Of a stretch of 64,000 bases of DNA, positions 1 to 13,903 are shown one piece after another; position 1 is the stretch's first letter, and each line of letters opens with the position of its first letter. Origin of the DNA: Seison nebaliae. Its lineage: Eukaryota > Rotifera > Pararotatoria > Seisonacea > Seisonidae. The stretch lies in assembly GCA_023231475.1 (NCBI GenBank), contig JALJEE010000252.1:1-64000 (forward strand), given 5' to 3'. The translations under genes were made by a program, and so were the position numbers. The notes under the pieces are model-generated. The model was not told the origin of the DNA. It worked only from the letters and a program-made list of their open reading frames with translations, and ran no database searches.

Positions 1-129
1 TGAAATTAATTTTTTTAATAAAATTTTTTTCAACCTACAATCTCCTTCCTACAATCATGACCATCAGTAGTTATGTGGTATGTTTAGGACTATTTTATGA
101 CATGCAAAGTGTCCGATTACTTTAAGTTT

Positions 130-715
130 TTACTGAATATACGTTGTCTGATCACTTTCCAATTTCATTAGAAATTAGAATTGACGATTGTTAGTATGTC
201 TCACTAACTCTACAAAAGACCTCGATCTATTGCTAAATGTAGTGAAAAGGAAATTAGAAACATGTGGGATCGAATATTATAATGGGAAATGATAGTTGTT
301 AAACAACAATGTTATCAGCGGAAGGTATTATCGTCTGAGATCTATGTGTTGCAGTGAGACTATCTTTATTGGCTGTTTGATGGATAAAAGGAAACGAAGT
401 TCCTCCTTTGTCGATAACATTCGGCGTCGATTCATAAGAAGCTTCTACTCTTTCCATCATAAATATAAATTTTTTCCATTGAAATTGAAGATAAAACTCT
501 TCGTCACCTTCTGTTGTGGATTCTATGGACATCAAGCGTCTCTTAGTATCTCTAATAAGTCCATGGACTCCCTGTATAAGGCATATAATCGGTGCATTCG
601 GATCTTACTAGGCCGCCCTAGACCGCTTTGCAGGGCCTTAATGTTTTCATTGTGGAACTATGACCTTTTCCGCTTATCATGCTTGAACGATATCTCTCGC
701 AGTCGGAAAACATAA
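130..715 (+). mobile_element. Degraded LINE (non-LTR retrotransposon) reverse-transcriptase 3' fragment
   Basis: The + strand encodes a decayed tail of a LINE-type reverse transcriptase. Around 180-290 there is a D-D-C stretch followed by a run reading LLNVVKRKLETCGIEYYNGK, which resembles the segment after the YADD active site of LINE polymerases, although here it crosses frames and meets stops. Two adjacent stop codons lie at 290-295. The frame then stays open to 715 with the thumb-like segment: LKIKLF, a tyrosine-glycine in GFYGHQ, and YNRCIRILLGRPR, the usual 'x-R-x-L-L-x-L-P-R' signature near the end of such enzymes. The copy is 5' truncated and broken, so it cannot be active. The family (CR1, L2, RTE or other) cannot be settled by eye, and remnants may continue to about 960. 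Confidence 0.6.
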
Positions 716-1930
716 TAACTTCTCTGTTTCCCTTCACGGAATTCTCGCTATGTGAAAAATTTAACACTCCTCTCCGTTATTTTTGCCGCTATAATATAAT
801 ATAATATATCGTACGCATCATCTCTTTCTGATGTTAGGGGTATGCTATACAACTTCAAGTTGGAGGAGTACATACCGACTGTTCTCCTCTCTAATATTTC
901 ACTTGTCTGTGAGTTAATCAGCAATACTAATTTTGCAGCAGCACAAAAATATTTAGATTTAGTTAAGCTATTATTATTCTTTTTTTATAATTATCCCGAC
1001 GGAAATTCTAATTAATAATAATAAATATTCAAAACGCGCACATTAAAATTAAAATTTTCTTTTCATTATTTTCAATAAACTTCTCATTAATTAATTCTGA
1101 AGTGACGGAACAAGAGTTAATAATAGTTAATAGGAACCGTAAGCGCCCTGCAGAGAAAAATGATTCATCTCCTCCGAAAACAACCAAAAATGGAATTGAC
1201 AGAAACAAGGAAAGGAAGAATAGAAGACATTTCCCATAATTATCTTCAACTTTCTGTTATCTGTTTACGTATTTCGGTTTCAGCAAAAATTTATTAAGCA
1301 AATTTATTAATTGTTATCAATTAAAAGAGTAATAACCCCTCAGATATTAACATCTTTCAGTTCTTAATTCTAAATTAAATAATTTTGAACGAAAATTATA
1401 AGACAAAAACAACATCACTATAAAACAAAATTAAAGTACTATTTATTTTATCGGTTCAATGATTAATTGGTAATGTTTACATATTTTATATTCTATATGA
1501 AATTAATCATTCACACCTGAGGTGTGACACCTCATAAACTGTTAACCCAGGTCATCTTGAATCAATATTATGAAAACAACATTTTAGTCATGACAATTAA
1601 AGCTTCTGACTGATTGCACTGTTAACCAATAGGAATGACATAAAAAAGAAATCGAAGAAATCAAGGAAAAAATATTTTTATTTTCATAACATATCGATTT
1701 CATATCATAATTGAACGAAATAAATGAAATAGAATTTTGAGAAGATAAATTCCAAAACTACTTCCATATAAATTGTTCATACTTTATATTGTTCCTTATA
1801 AATTTTATTTTCGACGAGAAGAGAATGAATAATAAGAGAAATTCGAAATTTAAGGCAAATTGAATTAATTCATTTTTTCATTTATCAATTTCTAGATATT
1901 TCGTGTTTATCAAGTGAAACTCTAATTGGA
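716..1930. other. Non-coding gap upstream of ARMT1
   Basis: The first 250 bases may be the degraded 3' end of the LINE fragment. The rest is AT-rich DNA without a supported open frame. The ARMT1 promoter should lie in the last few hundred bases, but I see no clear TATA box or initiator. Confidence 0.5.
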
Positions 1931-3540
1931 ATGGATCTTTTCAGTTTACTAGATAACCGAGATAGTGTAGCTGCTAATATTAATGGATTGGCAAAAAATT
2001 CATTCACTTACAAAACTTTAGTATATCGCATCCCCCGAATATTGGCGAGTTGTGTCGATACGTTGTGTAAAATCCGAGATGTTTATGAAGAACGATATGA
2101 AGGACAGTATAAACGTGTAATGAATGCAATCGGTGAAATTTCAAAATTCCGTCATGAAATAGCTACTAATAAATCAATGATTCCATTAGATGATGATATG
2201 AAAGATGTGATCAGTTGGAATCAGTTTTTCAATGCTATGAGAAAAATTGGAGGTTAATTTCGAATAAAAAATTTTAAAATTTTTACCTTCTTCCAGGAGA
2301 AGTTAATTTAGAATGGAATTATTTTTCGGCTCCATTCATTTTTGTTGAATGTTATATTTATCGTCGTCTTAACAGCATTATTTGGAAGGAAACACATCAT
2401 AACGATTATCCGACCATTGATATTTTCATGGAACATAAATTAGATGGATGGAATGATTCTTTATCACAAATGTCTTCATATTGCGAGGAATATTTGATGA
2501 AATTATTGGAAGGAGATGTCGATTATGAAACTTTAAAGAAATTGATCGACATGCAACTGTTTGGTAATTTTGCTGATCAATCGTTTTATAAAAGTCAACA
2601 AACTGGAATTAGTATAGGAAATAAGAAGGATAGAAATGAATTAATTCTCAATGATAATTCAGATGCTTTAGTCCAATATCTTCTAAAACAATTACCATCA
2701 ACGAACGGTAAGAAAACGAAACAATTCCAAATTCATTTAATTTTAGATAATTGTGGATTGGAATTATTTCTCGATCTTGTCTTTTGTGATTATATTCTTC
2801 AGAAATTCCCAAATTCATCAATCACTTTACATTGTAAGGAATTGCCCTGGTTTGTGAGTGATGTAATGGTGAAAGATATAAATTTCCTTTTCTACTTATT
2901 CCAATTAACGGAACATTTGAATGAAGACGAAATTAAAAATGCGAAAACACAATTTAATATAATGAATCGTTCGCATGAGAAGTTTGATAATTTAGATAAG
3001 AAATGTTCGAAAGAAATTGAAATGGGAAGACATTGTATCTTCCATTCATTCGATGTGGAAATGTTTCGGAATATTCGGACAGTTCTCAACCGGATATCTC
3101 AACAATTTATCAATAAACGAATAAAATCCACTTCTCATTCATTCTGGACTTCAGCTAATCCAATTTATCGTATGAAATTTGAAAATGTCGATCTCATCAA
3201 ATCATTCGGTAATACAGATATGTTACTTATATTTAAAGGTGATCTCAATTATCGAAAATTAGTCAGTGATCTCGATTGGCTAAATGGAGAATTACCGTCT
3301 TTCAGTTCTGTAACAGATTTCTTAGTAAATTCGATAAAAGAAATCCATCCGAATACTCAAGTCAATCTCGCCACTATTCGCGTGTGTAAAATGGATACGA
3401 TTGTGGGTAATTTAACTGAAGAACAGAAACGTTTACTTTATTATGACGAAGAAGGAAAAGAAAGAAATGAAGAACAATTCATTGAAACAGCTAAAGAGAA
3501 AACTTCATCAGGGAAATTTGGTTTGATACAATTTCGATGA
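1931..3540 (+). CDS. ARMT1: ARMT1-like damage-control phosphatase (DUF89)
   Basis: Two exons, 1931-2252 and 2297-3540, give a protein of 521 residues. The 44-bp intron (GTTAAT...TTCCAG) restores the frame exactly across IGG/EVNLEW. The N-terminus (YRIPRIL, then SWNQFFNAM and FVECYIYRRL), the central LDNCGLELFLDLVFCDYIL (about 257-275) and the late KGDLNYRKL (about 421) match the human protein in order, as does the closing KFGLIQF. The D-N pair and KGDLNYRKL are the metal- and substrate-binding motifs of the DUF89 metal-dependent carbohydrate-phosphate phosphatases. Members clear damaged sugar phosphates such as fructose-1-phosphate; a protein carboxyl methyltransferase activity has also been reported and is debated. 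The protein is about 80 residues longer than the human one (about 441), mostly through inserts around residues 300-370. It probably acts in the cytosol or nucleus. The gene converges on the Hsp70 gene. Confidence 0.93.
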
Positions 3541-3608
3541 TAATCAGTTGTTTTTTCAAGTTTTATTATTATTATTATTATTTTTATGGAAATGAATTTA
3601 TGAGAGAA

Positions 3609-3614
3609 AATAAA
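3609..3614 (+). terminator. Candidate poly(A) signal of ARMT1
   Basis: AATAAA lies 69 bases after the ARMT1 stop and 54 bases before the Hsp70 stop codon on the other strand. Cleavage 10-30 bases on would leave the two 3' ends almost touching. Confidence 0.5.
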
Positions 3615-3667
3615 AAGTTTATAACGAATTCAAAGTTTCAATGTTTTTCCATGAAAAATATTTTTTC

Positions 3668-5838
<2,171 letters not shown>

Positions 5839-5858
5839 AATTTTTTAATTCGGATGGC

Positions 5859-5875
5859 GAGAGAGAGAGAGAGAG
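5859..5875. repeat. (GA)n tract just upstream of the Hsp70 start
   Basis: About eight GA dinucleotides begin 20 bases upstream of the Hsp70 ATG. In insects GAGA-type tracts at Hsp70 promoters recruit GAGA factor. Here the tract is close enough to the ATG to lie in the 5' UTR, so a regulatory role is only possible. Confidence 0.4.
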
Positions 5876-6601
5876 TCTGTGGCTCTAACTGAATTTTATG
5901 TTTGTTGATCAATTGTGATTGTTAAATCGATGTGATCTATAGGAATAAATGCAAATGACCAAAATGAAATGAAATGAAGCGTGACACTTACACAAATAGA
6001 AAGAGAGATGTTAAGACGTTAATCGAATAAAGAATTGCGCAAAGAATGACTATCTTGTATGTTATCTAATGACGAATGTAAATTGCTAATGTAAATTTCC
6101 CATTATCATAAATTCGATATATACACACCATCTTTTATTTCCACATTTCAATATCGAAATTTATTTAATCTATAACTGACTGATCCAGTCATCAATGGAG
6201 AGAAAAGTCGAATAGACAATATCTCCAAAGTTTTCTTCTTATCGTCGCGTTAATTTTCGAAGTATTTCCGTCGTTTATCGACACAATCCATTTTCACTTA
6301 TGAATTCACCAATCCATTTATTTTATATCGCTTACTAAATTATTAATCATTCTCATTAGATCATTTTATTGGAAAAGAAAAAAGAAAGTTGGAAAAGTTC
6401 ATTTTCATTTTCAAAATGGAAAAGAAGAAAAATCAATGAAGTTATTTATAACTCATAAGAAAATGACGGAGGAAGACTAGTAGAAAACTTTTTCGTTCTT
6501 ATTGAAATACGAATTTGTTAAGAAATAAGTGATTGGATTAGTTTGTCGTTTAATAAGATTTCACTTCGAATTTATATACATTTCTTCTGCTCTTCATCTC
6601 T
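5876..6601. other. Hsp70 upstream region / 3' flank of the EMI-EGF gene
   Basis: AT-rich, with no supported open frame. On the minus strand a TATATA-like string lies near 6117-6125. I found no convincing array of alternating GAA/TTC heat-shock elements. Confidence 0.4.
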
Positions 6602-9600
6602 TCAACGAAATGGAACATCACCACGACCTCTATATCGTCCTGTCAAATGAATTAGTTTTAAAATGAATTCATTTTATGGGAATATTAAACCAATTTGTGA
6701 ATTGATTAATAGTTGACAATATCGACCGGTATAACCGATAGGACAAGAGCACTTACCATCAAATCGATCACATATTCTTCGTACGCCACATTTGCATTGA
6801 TGACGACAATCATGTCCATATTCATCGTGAGAACATTCTATTATAATTAGAAATGAAATAATTGAGATAGAGAAATATGTTCAAACTTTTATCACATTTT
6901 TCACCTTTGTATCCTTTCGGACATTCGCATTTTCCGGAAATATGATGACAACGAAATTCTTTCATTTCTAATGATAATTCATTCAATTTGCTCATTCTCT
7001 TCGACCAAGTATACGGAGAATAATTTACACCGATCTTCTCTTCTAATGCTTTCTCATAATATATACGACAATGGGACGAACAATCTTTCTGGCAATCCTT
7101 TCCCCATTTTCCTTCGACGCATTTCTTTTCACAATGCATTCCCACATAACCGTCGGCACAAACACAAATTCCTGTACCTGCATCACATTTCCTCGTATGA
7201 TTCAATGAACATTGACATTGTTTCTGACAATAATCGCCATACCATCCAGTAGGACATCCTGAAAATTAAATGAATGGATAATTAGAATATTTACTTTCAA
7301 ATTCGTCCATCGAAACGAAAAGTTTCTAATAAAAAATTGTTAATAACTAAATAATTCAGCAACATACAAGAAAGTGAGTCGAAAACGATTAAATTTGCTA
7401 ATCATCAAACTACTGAAAAAAGAAAAGAAGAAAAATAGGCCAGAATAAACGCACCAAATTGACATTTCGGACCATAATATCCGGGTGCACATACACAACA
7501 ACCATGAACCGGATTACACGATTTCATATGTTTACCACAATTACACTTCTGTTCGCAATTCTTGCCAAAATATCCAAATTGACAATCTTGATTAGATCAA
7601 AAGAAAAAACATTAAAAGAACCTATTTTTAAAATGAACTTAGGGAACAATCACTGCCATAAAATCCATTTTTACATTCGCATTTACCACTGATACTATCA
7701 CACACCTTTGAATTTGTTCCATTTAATGAACATCCACATTTCTTATCACAATCCTTGCCATATAATCCATTTGGACATCCTGAAAATTATATACAATATG
7801 AAAATTTGTCGAATGAAATAATTAAAAAATGAACTTTTTTCACAATTACTCCCAAAATAGCCTGGACGACATTCACATTTACCATTATTCCTATTACATT
7901 CAATGGTATTATTGATGGCACATTTACATCGTTTGACACAGTCGATTCCATAAGTGAATTGAGGACATTTCTTCTCACAACGTTTTCCATAGAAACCGGA
8001 TGCACAATTACATTGACCATTTTCTATTCGACATGAAATAAAATTTCCATTAAAATCTTTCGCTGTTCCATTCTTATTACAATCGCATTTATTCATACAA
8101 TTATGTCCCCAATAAGTTTTCATACATTCTATAATAATAAATTAGAATAGACGACTTAAATTGAGAAATATTAAATTGAACTTTTTTCACATCGTTTTCC
8201 CCAATAACCACTACCGCATTTACATGCTGATGTTATAGCATCGCACATTGAAGCATTCATTCCAACAGTTTTCAACGTTCCAATATCAGAACAATCACAA
8301 GTCTCTTTACAGTTGACACCCCAAGTACCAATCGGACAGATTTTCTCGCAATATTTCCCAGTAAATCCAGACATACAATAACATTTCCCATTCGTTGTAT
8401 CACATTTTGCACCGAATTTGCATCTACATTTGGATAGACACCCTCTTCCATAAGTACCTTCCTTACAAGGTAAATCACAACGTGAGCCTCTCCATCCGCG
8501 AGAACAAGCTACACAATTTCCGCTTATTCTATTGCACGATCTTGATCGATTATTACAATCGCATCTTTTCTTACAATTCTCTCCCCATTTGCCGAGAGGA
8601 CATTGTTTCTCACATCGAATTCCATATAATCCAGCCGGACATTTACATTCTCCACTTACCGAATTGCAGTCATAGGCTCCACAATTACACCGTCTCCGAC
8701 AATTCAATCCATAATGTCCGAAAGAACATACTGAAATATAAAAGGAAAATATGATTAGTCGAAGATTCGTTAAATTTCTCTAAAAATAATCGGAATTAAA
8801 TATGGAATTGAAGCTGGCAAAGAGAAGCGATAAAAAGAAGCTCGTGAAGGAAATATGCGAAATAGATAGAAAATTTGTTCTTACTTAAATGATCTTCATT
8901 CAATGAATATAAATTTAGTTTTCTTATTATTATTAAATAAGAATTAGAATAAGAAGAACTATTTAGAAAAATCAACCTAATTTCTTCTTCGATCTCATTT
9001 TAGTACTCAACATTCGTTGTCGTCTTAATTGTTGACATCGTCCATTTAAACGATTACAACTAATACGACATTGGAACGGACACTTATTACGACAATGAGT
9101 TCCCCAACGTCCCGCTTTACACTGTGAAGAACAAGTTAGACCAGTAAAACCAGATTTGCATAAGCATCGTCCATTCTATTAGGAATTTAAAAAATAAAAA
9201 AAATTGAAGAAGATAATTTTAAAAAAAATATATATTAAACTCTTGAATCGCAACCTAATGAATTACGCTTGTTACATGTACAAGCATATAAACAATTAGA
9301 TCCGAAATATCCTTTCGGACATGCTTTGTCACATTGGAGACCCCATGTCCCAAGATTGCATTGACAAAAACCGAATAGTCGATCACATCGAACACCTGAT
9401 GGACAATTACATTTCTTCTCACATTTATTTCCAAAGAACCCTTTTTAAATTAAAGAATATTGATAGGATGAATGAAAGAAAAACCTTTTTGGCATCCATC
9501 TTCGCACATCTCTCCATAAATACCAGGTGGACATATACAACGACCGGTCACTTTGTCGCATATGCCATCATTGAGACAATTGCATTCATATTGACACATA

Positions 9601-11745
9601 TTTCCGTAATGATGATCGTCGCATTCTTCTATTGTTGGTTGAATAGAATTATTAAGAAAAAAAGAAGAAATCATTCGAAACTTTCTGTCGAATTTTTGCG
9701 TAAAGAAAAGTTTGGTGAATGGCTTCTTTTGCCATGAGACTTTTCATTCTTTTTCCATGCCAATGTTATTGCTTTTAGAAGAGTTTTTCGAGAATAATGG
9801 ATGAGAATATTTTCTACTAAAAATACTAACGAAGACATTTCTTCTTTCTTGACGAATATTCGAATCCCGGTCGACATAAACATTCGAAGGAACCGATTCG
9901 ATTGATACAATAGCCATCACAAACATTCATTTCCTCGCATTCATTTATATCTGTCAAATATTACATGACAAATAATTCATTCGAATATCTATCTAACCAA
10001 TGCATCGATGTTTATTCTCCTCGTCTATTCGAAATCCATTATCACATGAACAGGAATAGGAACCGATTGTATTCTTACAATGATGTTCACATACTTTCTT
10101 ATCGCACTCATTTATATCTTTGTGAAGATTTGTAAATTTCTAATTCAATAATCATCAACTAACCAATACAATTACTTGAATTATGCGTATCTGTCTCATA
10201 TCCACTACGACAATAACATTCAACACTTCTACTTTTCGATCTCTTATTCAACTTCTCCCGACATAATTGTTGGCATTCACCATTGTTGAAGGAACATGTT
10301 CGATCAGCTTCTAATATTTGTCAATTTTTTTTTAATAAATTACAGTAACAAATAAAAGAAAACAATAATAATTTGTTAGATACTAATAGATTAATCTACA
10401 AGAAGAATTCTATCAATGAACATGGTTAGTTGACAGCTGCGAATGGCCATTAGTAATAAGGAAAGATGACATAATTGTTGAAATGAGAAAATTTCCAATC
10501 TAACTTCTACAGGTTTTCTGATCATCATTTAACATCATTCCTAAAGGACATGAACATAATATTTTCCAATCTTCATTAGGATTAGTATCTTCCATTGCAC
10601 ATTTATGGGAACATCCTCCATTGTTCAATAAGCAAGGAGATTCATTCACTAAAATATGAAATTGATAATTTTCAAGAGTAACTGCTATTCAATTAAACTT
10701 CTATGACATTGATATCCATTGGCATCCAATTGAAATGATTCTCGACATTCACATCGATAAGAGCCACGTGCATTCAAACAATAATGTTCACATTTATCCT
10801 CACCTCTCGCACATTCGTCGATATCTGACAAAAACTATATGAATTTCTTATAATTCAAAATATTTAACCATCACAACTTCGACCATTTTTATTCAATTGA
10901 TATCCGTCATGACACAAACAGGTAAATGATCCGTAAGTATTAACACATTCTTGATCACAATTATGATTCTTCTCCAAACATTCATCAACATCTTTGGAAG
11001 AATTTATTTTATTTCCGTAACAATCTAATATTTCCTAACCAATTTCACAGCGTTTACCTCGAAATTGTGGTCGACATTGACAAATGGTGGTGGCATTATT
11101 CAAACAACTACCACCGTTCAAACATGTATCACTATGACACTTATCTTCATGAACATACAGGAGATATAATGATACAAATAATATTTCAAAAAAAAACAAA
11201 CATTTCGTACATCCAATTTTATTCGGTTCTTGTTCCCATCCGTCACAACAACGATATTTATCTACCAATTGTTCTTTCTCTACAATCTTTATCGCTTTAT
11301 AATACACAGTTCTATTCAAATTGATAATCGTTCTATAAAAATTATGTGATAAAATTAAATATTTAACTTAGGTTCATTTTTTAGACACCATTTCTTTCCA
11401 TCTAAACAATTTGTTTTCCAAACTTTTTGCATAACTTTCTTCGATTTGACACATGGCTTTTCATATGTTTTCGTAATCTTCTCTTGGTAAATACAAACGT
11501 TTGGACTAATGAAGAAATGGGGAGAAATATGATAATGAGGAGAAAATTGTATTAAACTCATTCCGCTGCAACGACAAATAACCGACATTTGTTCCGTGGT
11601 CGCTGGTTAGTACGTTGATTCGATAATGATTCCGTTTTTGTAGTTTATTTCTCCGTCGATGTTTAAACAAACGATCATAATGTCCATTGACGAGGAATAT
11701 AAGAGAAGAAGAGAATAGGAGAATCCTCTTGAAGGAAAGAAACAT
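6602..11745 (-). CDS. Secreted EMI and multi-EGF protein (MEGF6-like)
   Basis: A many-exon minus-strand gene. It opens with a signal peptide ([21 protein letters not shown], cut after VNG). An EMI domain follows in exons starting at about 11505 ([27 protein letters not shown], then [11 protein letters not shown] and GCT). Next come about seven EGF and calcium-binding EGF modules (11120 to 9835, with DVDEC, DIDEC and DINEC openings). From 9670 to 6700 there is a long run of laminin-type EGF modules of the form C-x-x-G-x-x-G-x-x-C. EMI, then cbEGF, then laminin-EGF without a membrane helix is the MEGF6 order; Draper/MEGF10 types carry a transmembrane helix. Exons are short and separated by 40-190 bp introns. 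The first junction is uncertain: the donor may be near 11668 or 11573. The last exon is 6639-6602, ending in RGRGDVPFR. The role is probably extracellular matrix or cell adhesion. Confidence 0.8.
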
Positions 11746-13903
11746 TCCAAAGATTTTTTAAGAAAAAAGTAAATTTTTTGGAGAATTCTGAATAATCTTC
11801 TTGGGAAGAGTAATAATAAGTAGAAGAATAGAAACAGGTAAATGGAATGATATAGAAGCGAAGACGGAAGGGAAATATTCACTATATCAGGAAGACGACA
11901 ACCGATTCCATGAACTCATTATCAATCAACCGAAAATAAATGGAAAAAGTAGAATAATAATTTTGAAAATTAATGAAATTTATTCGAAGAATCCTTGATG
12001 AAATGAGTTCCGATAAGACAGAAAATAAATTCTTCAAATCTTTCCATTTAGTGGAAATTTACATATTCCTCCATGTTCATCATGACATCGATTAAGAGTC
12101 TAGAACAAATAATCGAATGGTCCAATCGACATTATCAAATGACCTAAAAATTCACTTCACATCTGAATACTTTCCAAATTCTTCAAACAAAACTAAACAA
12201 GAAGAAGAGAAGTAAACGAGAATGTTCTCCGAGAAATAAACATCTGATTCACAACAACATATTATGTAAACTTGTTGACATATAAGATGAGAACGATTTG
12301 TCCATATGCAGATGGTTGACAAGCTCAACTGAAAGGAAATCGACCGGATAAATCAGACAAAGCAAAAAACTTTAAATGACATAATCTGTCGATGATGACA
12401 ATGAATTGAAAGTATATCACTCAATTGGTCATTTGATGAGTAATTGACGACGATTATTTTCTACTCCTCTTACTCCTCCTCAACAAAAATCTAGTCTAAA
12501 TTTTATTCAAACAATTTAATTAAATAACATCTACCAAAAATTCGATTATCGACTGTACTGTGGAAATCTCATCTTTCTTTCTTCTTTTAATCTGAAAATT
12601 TTTAAAGAAAAAAATGAAACTACTAGTTAGAGGAGAAAGTCGTTCGTTCTTTCGTAATAATTTAGAGAGTATTGTTTTAGGTATTCGAAGAGTTTGTATC
12701 GAAATGTGATTTGATTAAATTTAAATCAGGTGAGATTATCTAACTGACTAATTGGAAAGGTAAAATAAATGTCATTAAGAAATGTTTTCTTCTACTTCGA
12801 TTTGTTCATAATTCTATTGTTCTATTCTTTTCGGTTAGTCTCATAAATATATTTGTCCTAATGCATCTCGACCTCAATTCAAGCAGAAACTTCAATTTCA
12901 CCTAGTATGCGTCTTCGGAATTCTTGTCATTGTTTCGAGGTACGTGATGTCGCTCGTGTTGAGATTGAGAAAAAAGACAAACTTGTAAACTTTTGAGAGA
13001 AGAATTCGTCTCAAACTGTTTTCTTCTTCATTAACTACCGTCAGTTGTGAGGGTGGCAACTTGAATGGATTGAACAAAAGAAGAATTTCATTTTCTTCTA
13101 AAAAATAATGTCAATATCATCAATATCTTCAATCACTCATTCGCTATTGTTATTTGAACGATAGAGGCGATGAAGAAAAGAAGATCAGTTTAACTCCTTC
13201 TAACTTCTCGTCGATTATTGTTGAAGAACGAACTATTAGTCTTATATCTTCAAGATCCCATTTAAATACACTCATCCGAAATCAATTCAATTGATTTCAA
13301 CTACCTACTAGATGGTACTAACAAATAACGATAGTCTGATGATGACTAAAGTGAATTGTATATAGTCATTGTACGAATAAGAATAAATTTATAGAAAACT
13401 AATTGAACGAACTTCATTAATACGAGAGAGAATTTTTTTAATCAATATTTATTCCACTTACCATCACCAGAATGATGATAATTGGAAGATTAATATTTTC
13501 AATGAAAATTATGGAACTTAATATTAAATGGGGGAAGATAATGAGGGAAGAAATTTCTCGTTTGAAATGAATATTGTCGATAACTCTTAACGATTTGTTA
13601 ACGAGAACTTTTTCTTTATCGATATCTTATCTTGAAGAATTAATGAAATTTCCTCATTTCCCTCTGAAATTTAGATGAGGTATCGAATGAAACTTCCTTT
13701 GTGATTTGTCGAACTTCATTAAATAGTTGACGTGTTCAGAAGAATATTAAATTTATTTGATGAATGAATTGAATTAAAATCTTGCTAAATGAAAATTAGA
13801 AGAATGACACGAAATAAATAGAGTTCTCACTAATAAAAAATTTTGGTAGTAGAACATCGATATTGATAATAAATAAAGGAACAATCAATCAATCAATCAA
13901 TCA
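11746..13903. other. Intergenic region between the EMI-EGF and WSB genes
   Basis: 2.1 kb without a supported gene; the short open frames lack homology or codon structure. It should hold the EMI-EGF promoter. A (CAAT)n tract of about five units (13882-13903) directly follows the WSB stop codon, in its 3' UTR. Confidence 0.5.

Noticed and set aside
6100-6300. Possible heat-shock elements upstream of Hsp70
   Set aside because: Only scattered GAA and TTC triplets without the required alternating 5-bp spacing were found.
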